A DNA stretch of 64,000 nt, taken from NCBI GenBank assembly GCA_907163375.1, contig CAJQUW010017017.1, positions 62,001-126,000 of the forward strand. The letters are read 5' to 3'. The DNA is from Prostheceraeus crozeri (Eukaryota; Platyhelminthes; Polycladida; Euryleptidae). The position numbers were made by a program, and so were the translations under genes. The notes below the pieces were generated by a model that was not told the origin of the DNA, ran no database searches, and was given only the letters and a program-made list of their open reading frames with translations. Position 1 is the first letter of the stretch. Every line of letters begins with the position of its first letter. Below, in pieces: positions 58,378 through 64,000 of the stretch.

Positions 58378-58645
58378 TGAATGAGCAACGACAAAGGAAA
58401 TTGTTTCATGCAAGAAATAACATATGAAGTTGAATGCGAATGATGAAAGGAAGTGCATATGACGCTGACAACAAGAGATACGAAGATAGGAAGTAACGAA
58501 CACAATACAACGACGGAAAGATAACAGAGGTACACAAATGCTGTGCAAGCATTGTAAAGAATAGCATATTAGCGCCCAACAATCTTGTGTCAATGTGACA
58601 AGTATTGCATCAAGACTAATAGGCCAAAAAAGGAGCAGCCTCAAC

Positions 58646-59493
58646 CATGGAGTAGGGATATATAGGTAGAGTGTCGACTCATAAAACTATCTGTATACTG
58701 TTAAAATTTTTGTATCAAGAGAATCAGTTTTTTGCGGAGATTACGTTCCCGTGGTCCAAAAAATTATTTGAGCACTTTTGAAAAAAGTTATAATTTGCCC
58801 ATTTATATACTACCGAGATGACGACCACTTCATAAGTAGTGTGAAAAAAGTTGGATATCAAAAGGAATGACTATATGCTAATAAGCATCCTAACGAAGCG
58901 GAAATCAAACTGATTATCAAGGGAATTTCATGAATTGTATTATAATGAAAGTCTTCATGAAAAAGTCGAGATCTTATATTGTGCTTTCTCAGCTGAAATT
59001 TCAAGTTTTTAACTCAATTTTCACCGGCATGATTTTATGATTCGCTAAATTCATGTTTCATTTCTTGAATCTGAATAGTGATGTGGAACCATTTACAGCT
59101 TTCAAAGTTAAATGAAGTCGTTGTCTTTGATTATGTGATTTTGCTGTGCCAGTGGCAGGTTGCCTGTGATATGATCACGCTTAAGAAAATACTCTTGAGG
59201 TTGAGCATGAAAGTAGTTGGAACCCATGAAATTGCTAATTTAACAAACATTAAATCTCCGAGGCTGTCATGACACTGAGAATCTGTAAAATACCATCATT
59301 CATTCTGAATTACGATCACGATCACTCAATTCAGTGGCAATTCCTTACAAAACTTCAAAAATTTGCATATCTCACATTTGGTAACAATTACCAACTATAT
59401 CCCCCTCGAGTTTATTTAATAAAGTCAAGTGTATACACATTGGGGATTTAATAAATGCGGAGTTACCACTCTACCTAATATACCTACTCTATG
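58646..59493. mobile_element. CATAGAGTAGG-family TIR element, copy 4
   Basis: 848 bp starting CATGGAGTAGGGATATATAG and ending CCTACTCTATG, close to copy 1 along its length. The flanks GCCTCAAC (58638-58645) and GCCAAAAA (59494-59501) agree at 5 of 8 positions. It lies just downstream of the EF-hand gene. Confidence 0.85.
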
Positions 59494-59501
59494 GCCAAAA
59501 A

Positions 59502-62500
59502 AATCTACTCTCAACCAAAAAATCATAATGGAACCAAATAAATTTCCTTTTCATAAGTTACTTCTTTGTGATCAATGGATGTTGAGTATTGAACTTTGCG
59601 TGCAGTCATCATACGACAGATAATAGCTTAAATTGATCTCAAAGATGGCATTGACTTTCTAGCATTTGATAAATAGCTTATTTTTTGCAAGAGAGATCGT
59701 ATACCAATTAAGTGACGTGAAATATCAATTTAAAGGCCCAATCTCGGTCAAGGCAGAGTCTGCTCAAGAGTTACCCGGCCACCTTTCAAGTCTGTGTAAT
59801 GATAGTAGTTAAGCGAACATAATTTCATTCGCTCGTTTTTACATCTCGGATTGTTGCTGGCAATCAATCACTGCAGTCAGAAGCTCGGTCCTTTTGTGAT
59901 TTTCTGAGCCAAACTCAGTCCGATGATGATTCAGAACGTCAGACATGTTTACAGTTGTAGCTTTGATATTGATTTTATGGTCTATTTGTTTGGTGAACAA
60001 CGAGCCTTCTTTGCTTTGACGCCAACTTAGGACGTAGTGCGTTATGGCTGCAGGGTCTTTAATATTTTGTTCAAGTCGATACTGATTAAGGCCTCAACGT
60101 TTGTAAATATTCCTGTGAGACCGTTGGAGGGCATCTGTAAACTGATGCAGCGAGGTCTGTGCATGGGCCTGTAAAGGAACTAGTTATCAAGAAGATGGCT
60201 TGTCGAAAAACACCCTCGAAAATGTCTATGATCCTTAACTTTTCTGATATATTTGTATCTGGAAACTCAGAAAATATGATAATCATCTGCCAGTTTCCCA
60301 ATGCACAGCAGTTTAGTCCGCGAAGTTAATGCGAAATAAATATCACTTTTGGTATAAAACACTTAATCAAAGGCGGATTTGATCCAAAGACGCCTTCCAC
60401 TGTCTCTTATTTGGTTTATTAATGCGATTACGCTGTCTCGGGGTCGAAGAGCTATTTCTTCAATATGATTGGCATAGAAAGCATCTTCAGATAATGACTG
60501 TGCCTTCATATGAGGCTACGCTGACATAGCTATGCGTGAAAATGATAGCGATACATCACTGAAAATTGCGAGCGGGCGATTCAGTCAGCGTCAGTTATCC
60601 ACCACTAGGATGACGCACTGTATTTATCGATTTTTCACGGCTGCCTAAAGAGTGCGTTATTCCAATTGGCTTGCTCAGTTGACGCGCTACTGCAATATAT
60701 CCTGTTATTGTATAGGATAAATAAACAATATTATTTGACTTTTCTAGATGTCTCACAATTGCTAATAACATCTGACTCACGATTATTCTTTATACAGACT
60801 TTGAGACAAAAGTGATAAATTGTAGAGAAAAAATATTAAATTGTTGAGAGACATTGTGGTATATCATTTCACAAATCTATATAACTAATGCGTTCAGATG
60901 CACAGAATGCATTCTCTCAAAAAGCGTTAGGTCCATTGGTGTTCTTATTTTGGGTGTCTAAATACGTGTGCATGATTCGACGGATGACAAGGTTTTATTC
61001 ATTTAGTTTATCACTTCAAAGATGCTGCTAAGTACATGACTGTGTAATGTATCTAAGGTAATATCACCCGATGTCTGTCAAACAAGCGACATTTTCACCA
61101 TGCTTTTTTCTTCTCAAAAAGGCTCAGTCTTTATAAAATATCAACTCACATGGACGTCTTCGTAAAATAATTTAGCTTTTTCCATTTGTCTAGACTGACT
61201 GTCCTGTAATTGATCTGAACAGCAGACTCATGATTTTGATAGTCGTTAAGATTTTATAATTGCCATCTTCCTGTTTAATGCAAAATTTTTGAGACACCCC
61301 AATCTGAGACATCTCGAACTCAATTTCTTCTTCGAATGAAAGCGGCAATCTTTGATTTTCAATGTTGAATTACTATTTTCAGGTTTGTTTTGTCAAATAT
61401 CAAACTTTCAAGTGAGGTCGTGATTGGTTTGTGTATGATAGGGTTTCAAGCAGTCAATACTATGTTCTGTTTGATCAATCCGTGTTCAAATATTCAAACA
61501 TTCCGTACCGTGCCACGATGTTTAATTGTTCCTACATGTTTACATTGAAATTGACCATGTTGATTTTCAAATAAACTTCTCAGTCGAAAAGTGAGTCTTA
61601 CTGAGGTAACATGAAAACGTCAATTCTGAAAGTAAATGATCTGCAACTTGTAACAAATTCTGACATCGGAATAATCATTTTCAAAATATATAAAGACATA
61701 TGTTTAGATAGTGGATGAAAATATGATTTAATTATTATTACGGAAAATGCGGCTATGTCGCAAAATAACCGATCCATGGAAAATTAGATAATTCAAGTTC
61801 ATGGTAGACCATTTTAGGCCACGAAATTTCAATTCAGTGACCTCAGAATCTCGGAATCTCATGGTGCGAACCCTGCCTTTGCAGCTTTTGTTTAAATGCA
61901 TCCTAGCATACCATTCCCGGTCCGTCCGAAATATTTTTGACATCTAACAACAATGCAAAATCAGAGAGAGACTGCTTGTGGCCGTATCTGATATTTTGAA
62001 GTTTTCAAGGACTGTATTCTATCATGATTTTGAAGCAATTATATTTTCAGTAATTAATAATATGGTCATTGTAATTTTTTACCATTTTTTGTTGCATTTC
62101 TTTATAAGCTCTGTCTTCATCTGGTTTAGAAGAATTGGAATAGAACTGTGATAGAGACGCACGAGTTAAACATGATAAGAATCACTTGCAAGTGCTCGCA
62201 AAAGTGTTTACCTGTTATCAGACACTTAGAGCCTCAGATTCCGATGGACATGATCATCACGGTCCATATCATCGGCGCATCTTTTGAAGGGAAGCTCAAT
62301 GTGATGGCAAAAATTAAAATATCCTGCAATGTTCTAAAATATTCCTTCGCTTAGAATATTCATCCCCTTGATTTTAATGGACAAACTTCGTGTTTGAAAT
62401 GTATTTTAATATTTTTTTTCGAATATCTGTGAGGGAATGCCATTGATTTGCGATATTATTGAGAACTCTCTCCACTACGGTTTAAATTCAGATCTTTTGA

Positions 62501-62990
62501 ATTTACATTGATGACATTGAGCTGACGTTTAAGAGTCTGGTGCAATGAGGCCGCCAAACTCGACATCAATTTTTTTATTTCACTGAGTATCTTTGTGCAA
62601 CATCAATCAAAATTCATCGCGTGCCGTTGGCATGTCCACGATCTACTGTCAAATGTTCGGGTAGTAGTCTCATTGAAATCATTGAAATCCATTATATACG
62701 AGTGCATGTATATTGCATCTCCGAGCTCCACGTTTTACATAAACTATCCCATCTGGTGAAATTATTCAAGATCTGGAATAATTTTACAATGAATAGGCTG
62801 CGGAATACACAATGTTTCCAAAATTGATGCAGGTTAGAATGTAGGATTCTGCGAGCTACATTATAGATAAAGTAGGGTCTGAACTACATGAATAGGTTGC
62901 CGGTTTTTCATTTTTCAATCATTTTTTCATGTCATTTTTCAAGACATTTTTCAATCAAAGAAATCTCTTGCTTGGTGAGAAATTTCCTCA
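59502..62990. other. Gene-free stretch
   Basis: No exon with splice borders, LINE motif, TIR pair or tandem repeat was recognised. Frames of 60-71 codons on both strands look random. Confidence 0.45.
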
Positions 62991-63004
62991 TTACTTGAAA
63001 TGAT

Positions 63005-63092
63005 AAAAGCCGGCCTATGCTGGCCTGAAATACAGTCCGCATCCGGCCACAGCCGATAGGGCCGGCGGTCGACTTCCATCTCTTATTTCCCA
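63005..63092 (-). repeat. hAT-like terminus related to the 78-5581 element
   Basis: Read on the minus strand from 63092, AGAGATGGAAGTCG is followed by CCGGCC-rich sequence and TATTTCAGGCC...GGCTTTTA, parallel to 79-123 (AGAGATGGAAGCCG ... TGTTTCAGGCCGGCTTTTA). The partner end is not seen, so it is a solo or truncated copy. Confidence 0.6.
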
Positions 63093-63849
63093 GGTTTTAT
63101 TAGTTTTTTTTATTCATTTTCCTTAACCATTAATTGTAAACGTGTTCAGAGGATGATGATCTGATTTCCAACTTCCTAGGCACATTAAAATCAGATGATC
63201 AAATCAATTTCCGAACTCAGCTCAATATTGATATCATTTTACGGCGACCCCGAGGCGCGTATCGATGTAATTTTTAGGACGGATGCTAATTATAGGCGCT
63301 TATTTCTCATGCAAATCACCATAATAAATAAAGAGACAATGGATAAACAAACTAACAAATGGAGAGGCGGCTGTTTTACCGCATTGTTGTGATAGAGACG
63401 CCTAACAGAGAGAGGGGTTTAATAGAGATATCACGGAATTCATCTATGTATGTGAAATCAGTACAAAATACAACTTGTTAGCAACAGCATGCCATTTTTG
63501 ACACTACCAAAATGAAGGATTACATCAATTTCTGGCAGTTTCTGGCAACTAGCTTTGTGATTTCTAGACTTAGCTATCTCATGAATTTACCCAAAAATCT
63601 CACTATTTTGTTTATAGTCCTTACGAAGACTAAGCTAACTTTTACAGACTAACCAGTTTTGGTCAATCACAAATTTCAAAATGCAAGTATAAAATTTACA
63701 ACATGGTCTCAACCATCACATCGGAATTTTATATACGGAGCTTAAGATGGTAATGATTTGAAATATTTTTCATTAGATGACACACGTGCGTATTACATGT
63801 ACGCAACAAGATGATAAAAATGGATGTCTGTAGATGACTTAGGACGCTG

Positions 63850-64000
63850 CAGGGATGTGGAGTCGGAGTCCTATCAAATGATGGGACTCCGGACTCCGGC
63901 CTATCATTAGACCCGAAATATAATACAAACAAATTATCTATTCTCGTGCATAGCTGTCACTGTCTTGATGTCAACTTTCTTCATCAAACAAAAGTACAGT
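63850..64000 (+). mobile_element. hAT-like element terminus, cut by the window end
   Basis: CAGGGATGTGGAGTCGGAGT starts the same family as 25036-25788 and matches the reverse complement of its right 230 bases (GACCCGAAATATAATACA, TCTCGTGCATAGCTGTCACT). GGACGCTG (63842-63849) would be the TSD. The rest lies beyond the window. Confidence 0.8.

Noticed and set aside
1-64000. CRISPR array, bacterial operon or phage-type defence system
   Set aside because: No regularly spaced repeats, no ribosome-binding-site/ORF tandem arrangement and clear eukaryotic introns and transposons throughout.

Overview
This is an AT-rich, gene-poor eukaryotic (metazoan) window. The evidence is one split gene with GT-AG introns for a 176-residue EF-hand protein of the sarcoplasmic calcium-binding protein (SCP)/calexcitin type, together with a dense, nested set of animal-type transposable elements. 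There are no bacterial operons, CRISPR arrays or rRNA genes. The lineage cannot be fixed from the sequence; a marine invertebrate is my guess only.

Layout. 1-5589: a hAT-like element with 8-bp target-site duplications (TSDs), carrying a nearly intact non-LTR retrotransposon (LINE) whose two ORFs hold only one nonsense codon each. 5590-7945: an older, heavily decayed LINE with a 115-bp tandem duplication in its endonuclease region. 8286-9592 and 10275-12646: two non-autonomous DNA elements with terminal inverted repeats (TIRs). 15271-16254: a TA-flanked TIR element. 16.7-20.2 kb: a tandem duplication, a tRNA-like SINE head and LINE scraps. 21417-22260: first of four copies of one TIR family with 8-bp TSDs (others at 45426, 49597 and 58646). 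23.0-27.9 kb: a repeated segment in two copies, one interrupted by a LINE tail, plus two hAT-like elements. 30566-30800: a tRNA-derived SINE with a hammerhead-like fold just after its B box. 31052-35148: a complete but mutated piggyBac element on the minus strand, with TTAA TSDs, matching TIRs, a probable intron, a separate cysteine-rich exon and a nested 628-bp TIR element. 37968-39395: a Tc1/mariner-superfamily element with TA TSDs; a related repeat at 48.3-49.2 kb is the matching empty site.

The host gene occupies 46289-58148 on the plus strand in four coding exons. Its introns (about 6.1, 3.4 and 1.9 kb) hold several of the elements above, including a Harbinger-like MITE and one copy of the four-copy family. 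From 59.5 kb to the end only repeat ends are recognisable, among them a hAT-like terminus cut by the window edge.

The most interesting signals are the hammerhead-like fold in the SINE, three related GAAAC-hairpin relics elsewhere, the complete piggyBac with its nested insert, and two natural empty-site comparisons inside the window.
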